Source: Streptomyces eurocidicus
GTDB lineage: Bacteria; Actinomycetota; Actinomycetes; Streptomycetales; Streptomycetaceae
Direction of reading: 5' to 3'
DNA length: 64,000 nucleotides
Assembly: GCF_002891295.1 (NCBI RefSeq)
Contig: NZ_LGUI01000012.1
Span: forward strand, 248,001 to 312,000
The notes beneath the pieces are model-generated. The model was not told the DNA's origin and did not search any database. It saw nothing but the letters and a program-made list of their open reading frames with translations. Within the stretch, counting starts at the first letter, position 1. Each line of letters starts with the position of its first letter. Below, one piece after another: positions 33,260-42,493 of this stretch. The position numbers and the translations under genes are program-made.

Positions 33260-35119
33260 TCAGTCGTCCTCGGTGTCGCCGAAGTCCGGGCGGACGCCCT
33301 GGGCCGCGAGGATCTCGTCGTTGGAGGTGCCGGCGGCGACCATCGGCCAGACCATGGCGTCCTGGTGGACGATGAAGTCCACGACGACGGGCCGGTCGTT
33401 GATGGCGTTGGCCTTCTCGATGACCGCGTCCAGGTCCTCCGGGCGCTCACAGCGCAGGCCCACGCAGCCCATCGCGTCCGCGAGCTTCACAAAGTCCGGG
33501 ACCCGGGTGCCGGAGTGCGACTCGGTGCCGTCCGAGCCGGGGCCCGAGTGGAGCACGGTGTTGGAGTAGCGCTCGTTGTAGAACAGGGTCTGCCACTGAC
33601 GGACCATGCCCAGGGCGCCGTTGTTGATGATCGCGACCTTGATCGGGATGTCGTTCAGCGCGCAGGTGACCAGCTCCTGATTGGTCATCTGGAAGCAGCC
33701 GTCGCCGTCGATCGCCCACACCGTGTGCTCCGGCGCGCCGGCCTTGGCGCCCATCGCGGCCGGGACCGCGTAGCCCATGGTGCCCGCGCCGCCGGAGTTC
33801 AGCCAGGTGCGCGGCCGCTCGTAGTCGATGAAGTGCGAGGCCCACATCTGGTGCTGGCCGACGCCGGCGGCGTAGATCGTGTCCTTCGGCGCGAGCTGCC
33901 CGATGCGCTGGATGACCTGCTGCGGGGAGAGACTGCCGTCCTCGGGCAGGGTGTAGCCCAGCGGGTAGGTCTCGCGCCACCGGTTGAGGTCGTTCCACCA
34001 GGCGCGGTAGTCCCCGGTGTGGCCCTCGGCGTGCTCGGCCTGGATCGCCACGATCAGATCGGCGATGACCTCACGGGCGTCACCGACGATCGGCACGTCC
34101 GCCGCCCGGTTCTTGCCGATCTCCGCCGGGTCGATGTCCGCGTGGACGATCTTGGCGTACGGGGCGAAGGAGTCCAGCTTGCCCGTCACCCGGTCGTCGA
34201 AGCGGGCGCCCAGCGCCACGATCAGGTCGGACTTCTGCAGGGCGGTCACGGCCGCGACCGAGCCGTGCATCCCCGGCATGCCCACGTGCTGCGGGTGGCT
34301 GTCGGGGAAGGAGCCCAGCGCCATCAGCGTCGTCGTGACGGGGGCGCCGGTCAGCTCGGCCAGCACCTTCAGCTCCGCGGTGGCCCGCGCCTTCAGCACA
34401 CCGCCGCCCACGTACAGCACCGGGCGCCGGGCCTGCGTGATCAGCTTCGCGGCCTCGCGGATCTGCTTGGCGTGCGGCTTGGTCACCGGCCGGTAACCCG
34501 GCAGGTCCGTGTGCGGCGGCCAGCTGAAGGTGGTGCGCGCCTGGAGGGCGTCCTTGGCGATGTCGACGAGCACCGGGCCGGGCCGGCCGGTGGCGGCGAC
34601 GTGGAACGCCTCGGCGATCGTCCGCGGGATCTCCGCCGGGTCGGTGACCAGCCAGTTGTGCTTGGTGATCGGCATGGTGATGCCGCAGATGTCCGCCTCC
34701 TGGAAGGCGTCCGTGCCGATCGCCTTCGACGCCACCTGGCCCGTGATCGCCACCAGCGGCACCGAGTCCATGTGCGCGTCGGCGATCGGCGTCACCAGGT
34801 TCGTCGCCCCCGGGCCGGACGTCGCCATGCACACCCCGACCTTGCCGGTGGCCTGCGCGTATCCGGTCGCCGCGTGCCCCGCGCCCTGCTCGTGCCGGAC
34901 CAGGACGTGACGCACCTTCGACGAGTCCATCATCGGGTCGTACGCCGGAAGGATCGCCCCACCCGGGATACCGAAGACGATCTCCGCCCCTACCTCCTCC
35001 AGCGAACGGATGAGGGACTGCGCACCCGTGACGTGCTCGACGGTGGCGGGCTGCTGCTGCGCGGCGCCGCTACGGGCCCGCGGCTGCGGATGGTGGGCCC
35101 CGGTGGCCTGCTCGGTCAT
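33260..35119 (-). CDS. ilvB: Acetolactate synthase, catalytic large subunit
   Basis: A 619-residue thiamine-diphosphate enzyme that condenses two pyruvates, or pyruvate and 2-oxobutyrate, for Val/Leu and Ile. The catalytic Glu region is EEVGAEIVFGIPGGAILPAY. The FAD/ThDP core has TSGPGATNLVTPIADAHMDS and GMPGMHGSVAAVTALQKSD. The ThDP motif is WAIDGDGCFQMTNQELVTCA, then NNGALGMVRQWQTLFY. Start choice lies between two ATGs (35119 and 35125), and the second is used here. A leader peptide and attenuator precede it. Confidence 0.96.
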   Translation of the reverse strand: MTEQATGAHHPQPRARSGAAQQQPATVEHVTGAQSLIRSLEEVGAEIVFGIPGGAILPAYDPMMDSSKVRHVLVRHEQGAGHAATGYAQATGKVGVCMATSGPGATNLVTPIADAHMDSVPLVAITGQVASKAIGTDAFQEADICGITMPITKHNWLVTDPAEIPRTIAEAFHVAATGRPGPVLVDIAKDALQARTTFSWPPHTDLPGYRPVTKPHAKQIREAAKLITQARRPVLYVGGGVLKARATAELKVLAELTGAPVTTTLMALGSFPDSHPQHVGMPGMHGSVAAVTALQKSDLIVALGARFDDRVTGKLDSFAPYAKIVHADIDPAEIGKNRAADVPIVGDAREVIADLIVAIQAEHAEGHTGDYRAWWNDLNRWRETYPLGYTLPEDGSLSPQQVIQRIGQLAPKDTIYAAGVGQHQMWASHFIDYERPRTWLNSGGAGTMGYAVPAAMGAKAGAPEHTVWAIDGDGCFQMTNQELVTCALNDIPIKVAIINNGALGMVRQWQTLFYNERYSNTVLHSGPGSDGTESHSGTRVPDFVKLADAMGCVGLRCERPEDLDAVIEKANAINDRPVVVDFIVHQDAMVWPMVAAGTSNDEILAAQGVRPDFGDTEDD

Positions 35120-35196
35120 CGACATTCTCTTCTCGAAGGATTCGACGGATGAGGTTTTGGGTGGGTCTGCGTAGTTCCGCGTCGTTCCGGTGCAAC

Positions 35197-35230
35197 AAAA
35201 AACCCCTCGTGCCATGAGGCAAGCGAGGGG
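35197..35230 (-). terminator. ilvB attenuator terminator
   Basis: Read on the minus strand, CCCCTCG (complement of 35224-35230) pairs with CGAGGGG (complement of 35203-35209). An inner GCC/GGC pair (35211-35213 with 35218-35220) extends the hairpin, and six Ts follow (35197-35202). It is 78 bp before ilvB. An upstream hairpin (AGCAGG 35248-35253 with CCTGCT 35267-35272) begins right after the leader stop and could pause polymerase or compete with the terminator. Confidence 0.88.
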
Positions 35231-35272
35231 AGCGCGCCGGGGTGGTCAGCAGGGCTTGTGACGATGCCTGCT

Positions 35273-35314
35273 TCAGCCGACGCGCTTTCCAAGTACGAGA
35301 ATTCGGGTGCGCAT
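35273..35314 (-). CDS. ilvB leader peptide
   Basis: A 13-residue ORF, MRTRILVLGKRVG, with ATG at 35312-35314 and TGA at 35273-35275. GGAGGG is eight bases before the ATG. The run Ile-Leu-Val-Leu supplies codons for all three pathway products. The stop lies about 43 nt before the terminator stem. Such leaders have been predicted before ilvB in actinobacteria, and from memory the sequence matches other Streptomyces. Scarcity of charged tRNAs would stall the ribosome here and let transcription into ilvBNC. TTGACA at 35346-35351 may be a -35, but no clear -10 was found. Confidence 0.85.
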   Translation of the reverse strand: MRTRILVLGKRVG

Positions 35315-35347
35315 GTGGTTGACCCTCCACCCGGCGCATATGCAGTG

Positions 35348-38300
35348 TCAAGTGGGTGGGACGGGCGTCTCATTATTTGAACGCAATGGAGCATGGGCAA
35401 GGGATCCGGCGCCCCCCGCGGCCCCCGATCGGACGGCCGGCGGAAGGGCCGCGTTGACGGCGTTCAACGCCACGTTGACCGGGGCGTTCACCGGGAGGTG
35501 GGCCGGGACGGCACGGGGGAGGTGACTCCCGGCGTGGCCCGGCACCGCACCGGCGACGAGGACGTTCCCGCCGTCCACGGCCGCGCCCGGTACCGGGTAG
35601 GTGCCGAGATCGAGGGCGTGCCGCAGCCGGTGCTCGTCGAGCGGACCGGCGAAGGCGGCGCCCAGACCGTGGGTGCACCCCATGGCCCGCAGGGCGAGCG
35701 CCTGCTCGGGGACGTCGACACCATCGGCGACGGACTGCATGCCGAGGTCGGAGGCGATCCTCAGCAGTCCTGCGGTGATCTTGTGCAACCGTGCGGACTC
35801 GACCACTCCGTCGACCAGTCCGCGATCGAGCTTGAGTGTATCGATGGGGAGCCTGCGCAGGGCGCTGATCGCGGCATATCCGCTGCCGAATCCGTCCAGG
35901 GCGATCCGCACGCCCAGCCGGCGCAGCGCGACGAGCCGCCGCTCCAACTCGTCCAGGGGGACGCGGGGATCGCTTCCGGACAGCTCCAGGACGAGCGCGC
36001 CGGAGGGCAGGCCGTGCCGGACCAGCAGCCCTTCGAGGTACTTGGGCGGCAGCGACTTGTCCATCAGCCGGGCGGCGGTCAGCCGTACGTACACGGGCGC
36101 GACGTGGCCCGCGCGGCAGCGCTGGGCGGCCTGCTCGACGGCCTTCTCGACCGTCCAGCGGCCCAGTTCGGCGGCGCGCGCGCCCTCGTCGCCCCGCTCG
36201 GTCTCGGCCACCCGGAGGTACTCGGCGGGGGTGAACAGGACGCCCTGGGCGGAGCGCCAGCGGGCCTGGGCGGAGACGGCCGTGATCCGGCCCGTGCCGA
36301 GCTCGACGACCGGCTGATGGAGCAGGGCGAACTCGCCTTCGTGCAGCGCGGTGCGCAGCCGGGTGGCGAGCTCGGCACGGCGCACCACGTCGGCCTGCAT
36401 CTGGGGGGCGTAGAGCTCGACGCGGCCCTTGCCGGCCTGCTTGGCCCGGTACATCGCGAGGTCGGCGTTACGCATCAGGGCGCCGGGGGTGATGCCCGGC
36501 TCGGCGAAGGCGACGCCGATGCTGGCGGCGACGCGGACCTCGGTGCCTCCTTCCACGCGGTAGGGCTGGGAGAGGGTGAGCCGCAGCCGGTCGGCGATCT
36601 CGTGGATGCGGTACTCCCGGGCCTCGGGGTCGCGGGTGCCGTCGCCGAGGATCAGCGCGGCGAACTCGTCGCCCCCGAACCGGGCGGTGCTGTCGCCCGC
36701 GCGCACGGAGTCCTGGAGCCGACGGGCCGCCTGGACCAGGAGCTCGTCGCCCGCCTGGTGGCCGACCGTGTCGTTGACCGCCTTGAAGCCGTCCAGGTCG
36801 ATGAAGAGCACGGCCGTGCCGGCGTCGGTCGCTCTGCGGCCGGTGAGCGCCTGCTGGACGCGGTTGGTGAACAGGGCGCGGTTGGGCAGGTCGGTGAGCG
36901 GGTCGTGCTCGGCGGTGTGCTGGAGCTGGGCCTGGAGGCGGACGCGCTCGGTGACGTCCCGGCTGTTGAAGATCAGGCCGCCGTGGTGGCGGTTGACGGT
37001 GGACTCCACGTTGAGCCAGTCGCCGCCGCCGGAGCGGAAGCGGCACTCGATGCGGGTGGTGGGCTCGTCGGCGGGGGGCGCGGCGAGGAAGCGGCGCACC
37101 TCGTGGACGACCCTGCCGAGGTCCTCCGGGTGGATCAGCGAGGCCAGCTCGGAACCGACGAGCTCCTCGGCCTCCCGGCCGTAGACACCGGCGGCGGCGG
37201 GGCTGACGTAGCGCAGTATTCCGGTGGGTGCGGCGATCATGATGACGTCGCTGGAGCCCTGCACCAGGGAGCGGAAGTGGTTCTCCTTCTGGGCCAGCTC
37301 CTGGGTGAGGGAGATGTTGTCCAGCAGCATGATGCCCTGGCGGATGACCAGCGCCAGCACGACCGTACAGCCCGTGAAGATCACTACGCGGTCGGCGTGG
37401 TGGCCGTTGAGGAAGGTGTAGAGGATCCCCAGCGTGCAGACCGCGGCCGCCAGATACGGGGTGAGGGCGGCGAGGGAGCCGGCGATGGGGCGGCTCGGGG
37501 TGTGCGCGGCGCGGCGCCCGGCGGCTCCGGTGTCGTCGCCCTTCTCGCGGGCCACCCAGGGGGCGTACGCCATCAGCATGTAGCCCGCGAACCAGCCGGC
37601 GTCGAGGATCTGGCCGGAACGGTAGTTGGAGCGCAGCAGGGGCGAGGTGAACAGGGCGTCGCACAGGACGGTCAGGGCGAGGGCGGCGATGGCGGTGTTG
37701 ATGGCGGAGCGGTTGGCCGTGGAACGCCGGAAGTGGAGCGCCAGGACCATGGAGACCAGGGCGATGTCGAGCAGCGGATAGGCCAGCGACAGGGCGGCGT
37801 GGGCGACGTTCTCGCCCTGGAACTGGGCGGTGTGCGCGAGGGCCAGGCTCCAGGAGAGGGTCAGCAGCGAGCCGCCCGTGAGCCAGGCGTCGAGGGCCAG
37901 GCAGACCCAGCCGGCGCGGGTGACGGGCCGGCGGGCGAGAACCAGGAGGCCGATGATGGCGGGCGGGGCGAAGAGCAGGAAGCAGAAGTCGGCCGCGGAC
38001 AGGTCGGGGACCACCTGGTCGAGGACGACCTCGTACCAGCCCCAGACGAGGTTGCCGAGGCCGGCCATGGCCGAGGAGACCGCGAAGAGGAGCCAGGCGA
38101 GCCGAAACCTGGTCTTGTGCGTCCTGCCGTACCAGAAGCAGGAGAGGGCCGCGAGGGCCGCCGCGCCGCCCAGCCCGAAATCGCCCATGGCGGAGGCCAG
38201 CTCGCGGGATCCCCAGCCGAAGACGGCGCCCGTGGCGTAGCCCCCGCAGACGAGGGCGAGGAGCAGTGGCGAGGCCGGTCCGGAGCCGCCGCCGGTGCGG

Positions 38301-38545
38301 CGGGGCAGCGCCGCTCCGGGGGCGCTCACCGCGCCGCCGTCCCGAGCGAGGGCCGCGGCGGGCCCGGGCGGGTCCTCGCCGGGGGCCGGCCGGGCCGCCG
38401 GGGTCCGGGCCCGGGCCCGGACCGGAGGGGCCGCGGGGGCGGCGGAAGCGTGGGGGGCGCGCCTGCCGGGCTGGTCGGGCCGGGTGGCGGCGCCGCACAG
38501 CGGTGCCGTGGTCGGTACGTGAGCCGCGTCGGGTTGATCGTCCAT
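35348..38545 (-). CDS. Membrane GGDEF protein with PAS and degenerate EAL domain
   Basis: A 1065-residue cyclic di-GMP protein. A Pro/Ala-rich N-terminus of about 90 residues precedes about 10 membrane helices (roughly 95-400). A PAS domain follows (HFRSLVQGSSDVIMIAAPTG). The GGDEF domain near residue 624 (ARFGGDEFAALI) keeps the catalytic motif, so diguanylate cyclase activity is likely. In the EAL domain the signature is replaced: VSAQARW stands where VEALLRW is expected. The loop normally DDFGTGY reads DGFGSGY. Phosphodiesterase activity is therefore doubtful. The start at 38545 has no clear ribosome site. The stop overlaps the promoter region of ilvB. The S. coelicolor neighbour of ilvB is also a GGDEF/EAL protein as I recall. 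Confidence 0.88.
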   Translation of the reverse strand: MDDQPDAAHVPTTAPLCGAATRPDQPGRRAPHASAAPAAPPVRARARTPAARPAPGEDPPGPAAALARDGGAVSAPGAALPRRTGGGSGPASPLLLALVCGGYATGAVFGWGSRELASAMGDFGLGGAAALAALSCFWYGRTHKTRFRLAWLLFAVSSAMAGLGNLVWGWYEVVLDQVVPDLSAADFCFLLFAPPAIIGLLVLARRPVTRAGWVCLALDAWLTGGSLLTLSWSLALAHTAQFQGENVAHAALSLAYPLLDIALVSMVLALHFRRSTANRSAINTAIAALALTVLCDALFTSPLLRSNYRSGQILDAGWFAGYMLMAYAPWVAREKGDDTGAAGRRAAHTPSRPIAGSLAALTPYLAAAVCTLGILYTFLNGHHADRVVIFTGCTVVLALVIRQGIMLLDNISLTQELAQKENHFRSLVQGSSDVIMIAAPTGILRYVSPAAAGVYGREAEELVGSELASLIHPEDLGRVVHEVRRFLAAPPADEPTTRIECRFRSGGGDWLNVESTVNRHHGGLIFNSRDVTERVRLQAQLQHTAEHDPLTDLPNRALFTNRVQQALTGRRATDAGTAVLFIDLDGFKAVNDTVGHQAGDELLVQAARRLQDSVRAGDSTARFGGDEFAALILGDGTRDPEAREYRIHEIADRLRLTLSQPYRVEGGTEVRVAASIGVAFAEPGITPGALMRNADLAMYRAKQAGKGRVELYAPQMQADVVRRAELATRLRTALHEGEFALLHQPVVELGTGRITAVSAQARWRSAQGVLFTPAEYLRVAETERGDEGARAAELGRWTVEKAVEQAAQRCRAGHVAPVYVRLTAARLMDKSLPPKYLEGLLVRHGLPSGALVLELSGSDPRVPLDELERRLVALRRLGVRIALDGFGSGYAAISALRRLPIDTLKLDRGLVDGVVESARLHKITAGLLRIASDLGMQSVADGVDVPEQALALRAMGCTHGLGAAFAGPLDEHRLRHALDLGTYPVPGAAVDGGNVLVAGAVPGHAGSHLPRAVPAHLPVNAPVNVALNAVNAALPPAVRSGAAGGAGSLAHAPLRSNNETPVPPT

Positions 38546-38733
38546 TGGCCGTGCATCGCCCGTCGCCCCCCTCGAGTTCCGGTACTTCGCTGCGGCCGTA
38601 CGGTGCCCGGCGCAGCCCCCGGTCGGGACGATACACCAGACTCGTCACTCAGGGACATAGCTCATATACATAGCGTAATCGGCAGCGGCGTTATGGACAC
38701 TCAGTGCAGTCGAACGGTACCTCTACGTGGTAA

Positions 38734-39696
38734 CTAGGGTGCGGTGACTACGACATTTTGCAGTGGCGCGTCCAGAGCGAATCTGGCCAGCTGATCACGC
38801 AGCATCCTCTTGGCGCGGGGCAGAAAGGCCGAAGAAGGTCCACCCACATGGGGGGTGATGAGCACCCCGGGGGCGCTCCACAGCGGATGGCCGGAAGGCA
38901 GCGGTTCGGGGTCGGTGACGTCCAGGGCCGCGCGCAGCCTGCCGCTCTCCACCTCGGTGAGCAGGGCCTTGGTGTCGACGACGGGCCCCCGCGCGATGTT
39001 CACCAGCAGGGCGCCGTCCTTCATCCGGGCGAGGAAGCCCGCGTCCACCAGGCCGCGGGTCTCCGTGGTGAGCGGGGTCGCGAGGATGACGACGTCGGCG
39101 TCGGCGAGCAGGCCGGGCAGCTCCGTGATCGCGTGTACGGGTCCGCGCTCGTCCTCACGCGGGGAGCGTGCGACGCGCACCACCCGCGCGCACTCAAAGG
39201 GCAGGAGCCGGTCCTCGATGGCGCGGCCGATCGAGCCGTAGCCGACGATGAGCACGGACCGGTCCGCGAGCGCGGGCCGGAAGCCCTGCCTCCACTCCCC
39301 CGCGTCCTGCGCCCGGACGAAGCCCGGGATGTCCCGGAGGGAGGCCAGGACGAGGGCGAGGGCCAGCTCGGCGGTGCTGGCGTCGTGCAGGCCGCGGGCG
39401 TTGCACAGCAGGGCGCCCGACGGGAGCAGATGCGCGGACGGCAGGATGTGGTCGAGGCCCGCGGTGAGCGTCTGCACGACGCGCAGGCCGGTCATCTCGG
39501 GCAGGGGGCGCACGCAGACGTCACCGCTCGTCACATACGGCGGGACGTAGAAGGCGCACCGGGCGGGGTCGGTGGGGTAGTCGGGCTCGCCGTTCCAGTG
39601 GGCGTAGTCCAGGCCCGCCGGGAGCCCCTCGATCTCCTCGGGCGGGATGGGCAGCCAGGCGAGGGGGCGGCCGGAACCGCTGTCATCTGCACTCAT
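38734..39696 (-). CDS. D-isomer-specific 2-hydroxyacid dehydrogenase
   Basis: A 320-residue NAD(P)-dependent dehydrogenase. The dinucleotide motif is VLIVGYGSIGRAIEDRLLPF. The catalytic Arg is in NIARGPVVDTKAL, the Glu in VTDPEPLPSGHPLW and the His in ITPHVGGPSSAFL. The N-terminal substrate domain is short and diverged (VVQTLTAGLDHILP). It belongs to the glyoxylate/hydroxypyruvate reductase-like group, and the substrate is unassigned. The ATG is at 39694-39696. It is divergent from the aldo/keto reductase 74 bp away. Confidence 0.9.
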   Translation of the reverse strand: MSADDSGSGRPLAWLPIPPEEIEGLPAGLDYAHWNGEPDYPTDPARCAFYVPPYVTSGDVCVRPLPEMTGLRVVQTLTAGLDHILPSAHLLPSGALLCNARGLHDASTAELALALVLASLRDIPGFVRAQDAGEWRQGFRPALADRSVLIVGYGSIGRAIEDRLLPFECARVVRVARSPREDERGPVHAITELPGLLADADVVILATPLTTETRGLVDAGFLARMKDGALLVNIARGPVVDTKALLTEVESGRLRAALDVTDPEPLPSGHPLWSAPGVLITPHVGGPSSAFLPRAKRMLRDQLARFALDAPLQNVVVTAP

Positions 39697-39770
39697 GCCT
39701 GGAGGCTATGCGAAGAGGCGCCTCCCGCAGAGGTTAGCTTTGAGGGCGAGGAACGGGAGGGGAACGGCCG

Positions 39771-40763
39771 GTGGAGCGCAGGACAATCGGCGCGTCGGCG
39801 CTCGAGGTGGGGGCGATCGGCCTGGGCTGCATGCCCATGCACTGGGCGTACACGGCCTCCCAGCGGAGCGGCGAGGGCGCGCTGCGCGCGGTGCACGCGG
39901 CGCTCGACGCCGGTACGACGCTGCTGGACACCGCCGATATGTACGGGCCGTTCACCAATGAGCTCCTGGTGGGGCGGGCGCTGCGGGGGCGGCGTTCGGA
40001 GGCGTTCATATCCACCAAGTGCGGTCTGCTGGTGGGTGAGCAGCACGTGGTCGCCAACGGCCGGCCGGGCTATGTGAAGCGGGCCTGCGACGCGTCGCTG
40101 CGGCGGCTCCAGACGGATGTCATCGACGTCTACCAGCTGCACCGGCCCGACCCGGAGGTGCCGGTCGAGGAGACCTGGGGCGCGATGGCGGAGCTGGTCT
40201 CCGCGGGGAAGGTGCGGGCCCTGGGCTGGTGCGCGATGGGCGTCCGGACGCACCGCCGGTCGCGGGCCGGGCTGTACGACGCCACGCTCCGGCAGCTGGA
40301 GCGGGTGCAGCAGGTGTTCCCGGTGAGCTGTGTGCAGGCGGAGCTGTCCGTGTGGTCGCGCGAGGCGCTCGACTCCCTGGTGCCGTGGTGCGCCTCGCGG
40401 GGCGTCGGCGTGCTGGCCGCGATGCCTCTGGGGAATGGTTTCCTCAGTGGCACGCTCACCCCGGGCCAGGGCTTCGAGCCGGAGGACGTCCGGGCCCGCC
40501 ACCCGCGCTTCACGGCCGAGATGATGGCCTCCAACCAGCCGGTCGTGGCGGGTCTGCGGAGGGTCGCGGGGCGCCACGGGGCCACGGCGGCGCAGGTCGC
40601 GCTGGCGTGGGTGCTGGCGCAGGGGCGGCACGTGGTGCCGGTGCCGGGGACGAAGAAGGAACGGTGGGCGGTGGAGAACGCGGGGGCCTCCGGGGTCCGG
40701 CTGGACGCGGCGGACCTGGCGGAGATAGGGGCGTTGCCACGGGCGATGGGGTCGTGGGACTGA
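39771..40763 (+). CDS. Aldo/keto reductase
   Basis: A 330-residue NADPH-dependent TIM-barrel reductase of the YajO/AKR13-like group. It shows GLGCMPMHWAY, the catalytic Asp-Tyr set in LLDTADMYGPFTNELLVGRA, Lys in ISTKCGLLVG, and His in DVYQLHRPDPEVPVEETWGA. The C-terminal HVVPVPGTKKERWAVENAGA binds the cofactor phosphate. The GTG at 39771 has GGAGG ten bases before it. Substrate unknown. Confidence 0.9.
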   Translation: MERRTIGASALEVGAIGLGCMPMHWAYTASQRSGEGALRAVHAALDAGTTLLDTADMYGPFTNELLVGRALRGRRSEAFISTKCGLLVGEQHVVANGRPGYVKRACDASLRRLQTDVIDVYQLHRPDPEVPVEETWGAMAELVSAGKVRALGWCAMGVRTHRRSRAGLYDATLRQLERVQQVFPVSCVQAELSVWSREALDSLVPWCASRGVGVLAAMPLGNGFLSGTLTPGQGFEPEDVRARHPRFTAEMMASNQPVVAGLRRVAGRHGATAAQVALAWVLAQGRHVVPVPGTKKERWAVENAGASGVRLDAADLAEIGALPRAMGSWD

Positions 40764-41048
40764 GGCGGGCCGGGCTGCCGGGGGAGCCGGGGGCCGGGCC
40801 CGGCGGGTGAGCGGCCTGACGGTGAGCGGGGCCGGCGGGTGAGCGGGGCAAGCACGCGGCACGGCCGGTGGCCGGGCCCCGGCCGCGCGGCGGCGTACGC
40901 CGGCGCGGCGGGAAAGGACGGGCGCTGAGGGGACCGGCACGGAAGGCATGGTTCCGCGAAAGGGCCCGCGTACATGGCGCGTTCGTACGCGCGGGCGACC
41001 GTGTATAAGGAACAGCAGTCGCACCCGCCACGGCGAGAGGACCAGCCC

Positions 41049-42230
41049 ATGCGCCGCACCCCCCGCCCCCTCCTCGCCGTCACCGCGCTGACCGGCCTCC
41101 TGGCCGTCGCGGGCTGCTCCGGCGACGGCGCCGGGCTCCCCGGCCGCGAGCTGCCCGGGGCGTCCTCCGGCGCCGAGTCGCCGGGCGCGGGCCGCCCTTC
41201 GGGCGCCACGGCCACCGAGCCGCCCGCCGCGCCCGCCAAGGGCTCCGTGAAGGTCGTCCGTACGCTCACGGCCAAGCTGGCGTCGCCCTGGGGGCTGGCC
41301 GCGCTGCCCGGTGGCGACCTGCTGGTGGGCTCCCGCGACACGGGGAAGATCGTCCGGGTCTCGGCGAAGGACGGCGGGCAGCGCGAGGTCGGCACGGTGC
41401 CGGGGGTCGCCGCGGCCGGCGAGGGCGGGCTGCTGGGCCTGGCCGTCTCCCCCGATTACGGCACCGACCACCTGGTGTACGCGTACTTCACCACCGACTC
41501 GGACAACCGGATCGCGCGGATGCGCTACGACGACACGAAGCCCGCGGCGCAGCGGCTGGGTGCGCCGGGCACGGTCTTCCGGGGCATCCCCAAGGGCACG
41601 GTCCACAACGGCGGGCGGATCGCCTTCGGCCCCGACCGGATGCTGTACGCGGGCACCGGCGAGAGCGGCGAGAAGGGCCTCGCGCAGAAACCGGAGTCCT
41701 TCGGCGGGAAGATCCTGCGGATGACGCCCGACGGCCGCCCCGCGCCCCGCAACCCGCGGGTGGACTCGGTGGTCTATTCGTCCGGCCACCGCAATGTGCA
41801 GGGCCTGGCCTGGGACGCGGACAAGCGGCTGTGGGCCTCGGAGTTCGGGCAGGACACCTGGGACGAGCTCAACCTCGTCGAGCCGGGCGGGAACTACGGC
41901 TGGCCGACCGTCGAGGGCAAGGCCGGCAAGGCGGGGTTCAAGGACCCCGTGGAGCAGTGGCGGACGGCCGACGCCTCGCCGAGCGGCCTCGCCTGCGCCA
42001 AGGGCTCCCTGTGGATGGCGGGCCTGCGGGGCGAGCGGCTGTGGCGGATCCCGCTGCGCGGCGCGAAGCCGGTGGCCGAGCCGCAGGCGTTCCTCAAGGG
42101 CGAGTACGGGCGGCTCCGCACGGTGGTCGCCACGGACGACGGCGGGCTGTGGCTGACGACGAGCAACACGGACGGCCGGGGGCGGCCGGGCGGCGAGGAC
42201 GACCGCATCCTGCGGCTGGAAGTGAGCTGA
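41049..42230 (+). CDS. PQQ-dependent sugar dehydrogenase-like lipoprotein
   Basis: A 393-residue six-bladed beta-propeller of the glucose/sorbosone dehydrogenase family (PF07995). The signal has the lipobox Leu-Ala-Val-Ala-Gly-Cys. Motifs are LASPWGLAALPGGDLLVGSR, EGGLLGLAVSPDYGTDHLVY, GRIAFGPDRMLYAGTGESGE, SGHRNVQGLAWDADKRLWAS and ELNLVEPGGNYGWP. The ATG at 41049 has GAGAGGA seven bases before it. TATAAG at 41004-41009 is a likely -10. It probably oxidises sugars at the outer face of the membrane, but many actinobacterial members are uncharacterised. Confidence 0.9.
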   Translation: MRRTPRPLLAVTALTGLLAVAGCSGDGAGLPGRELPGASSGAESPGAGRPSGATATEPPAAPAKGSVKVVRTLTAKLASPWGLAALPGGDLLVGSRDTGKIVRVSAKDGGQREVGTVPGVAAAGEGGLLGLAVSPDYGTDHLVYAYFTTDSDNRIARMRYDDTKPAAQRLGAPGTVFRGIPKGTVHNGGRIAFGPDRMLYAGTGESGEKGLAQKPESFGGKILRMTPDGRPAPRNPRVDSVVYSSGHRNVQGLAWDADKRLWASEFGQDTWDELNLVEPGGNYGWPTVEGKAGKAGFKDPVEQWRTADASPSGLACAKGSLWMAGLRGERLWRIPLRGAKPVAEPQAFLKGEYGRLRTVVATDDGGLWLTTSNTDGRGRPGGEDDRILRLEVS

Positions 42231-42307
42231 CGGCCTCCGCCCGGTTTCGCATGGCGCGTACAACCGTCTGCCTACACTGGAGTGACAGTGCCGCGACGGG
42301 AGTTGAC

Positions 42308-42472
42308 ATGTTCAACCTGATGGAAGAGCTTTTCGCGCCGGGCCGCAAGCACGTCGAAGAGGAGCGCAACCGCCTTGAGCTGGTGCGGGACGAGGCGGGG
42401 GACGCGGATCCGGGCGAGGGGCCCGTGGACCTGGACTCGGGCCATGTGGTCATACGGGCCCGGCGGGGCTGA
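42308..42472 (+). CDS. Small conserved protein, DUF6191-like (54 aa)
   Basis: ATG at 42308 with GGGAG five bases upstream, TGA at 42470-42472. The product starts MFNLMEELFAPGRKHVEEER and ends DLDSGHVVIRARRG. It is acidic in the middle and has no membrane segment. From memory it matches a small Streptomyces family named DUF6191. Function unknown. Confidence 0.82.
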   Translation: MFNLMEELFAPGRKHVEEERNRLELVRDEAGDADPGEGPVDLDSGHVVIRARRG

Positions 42473-42493
42473 GCGGCGGCGGGGTGCGCCTGC

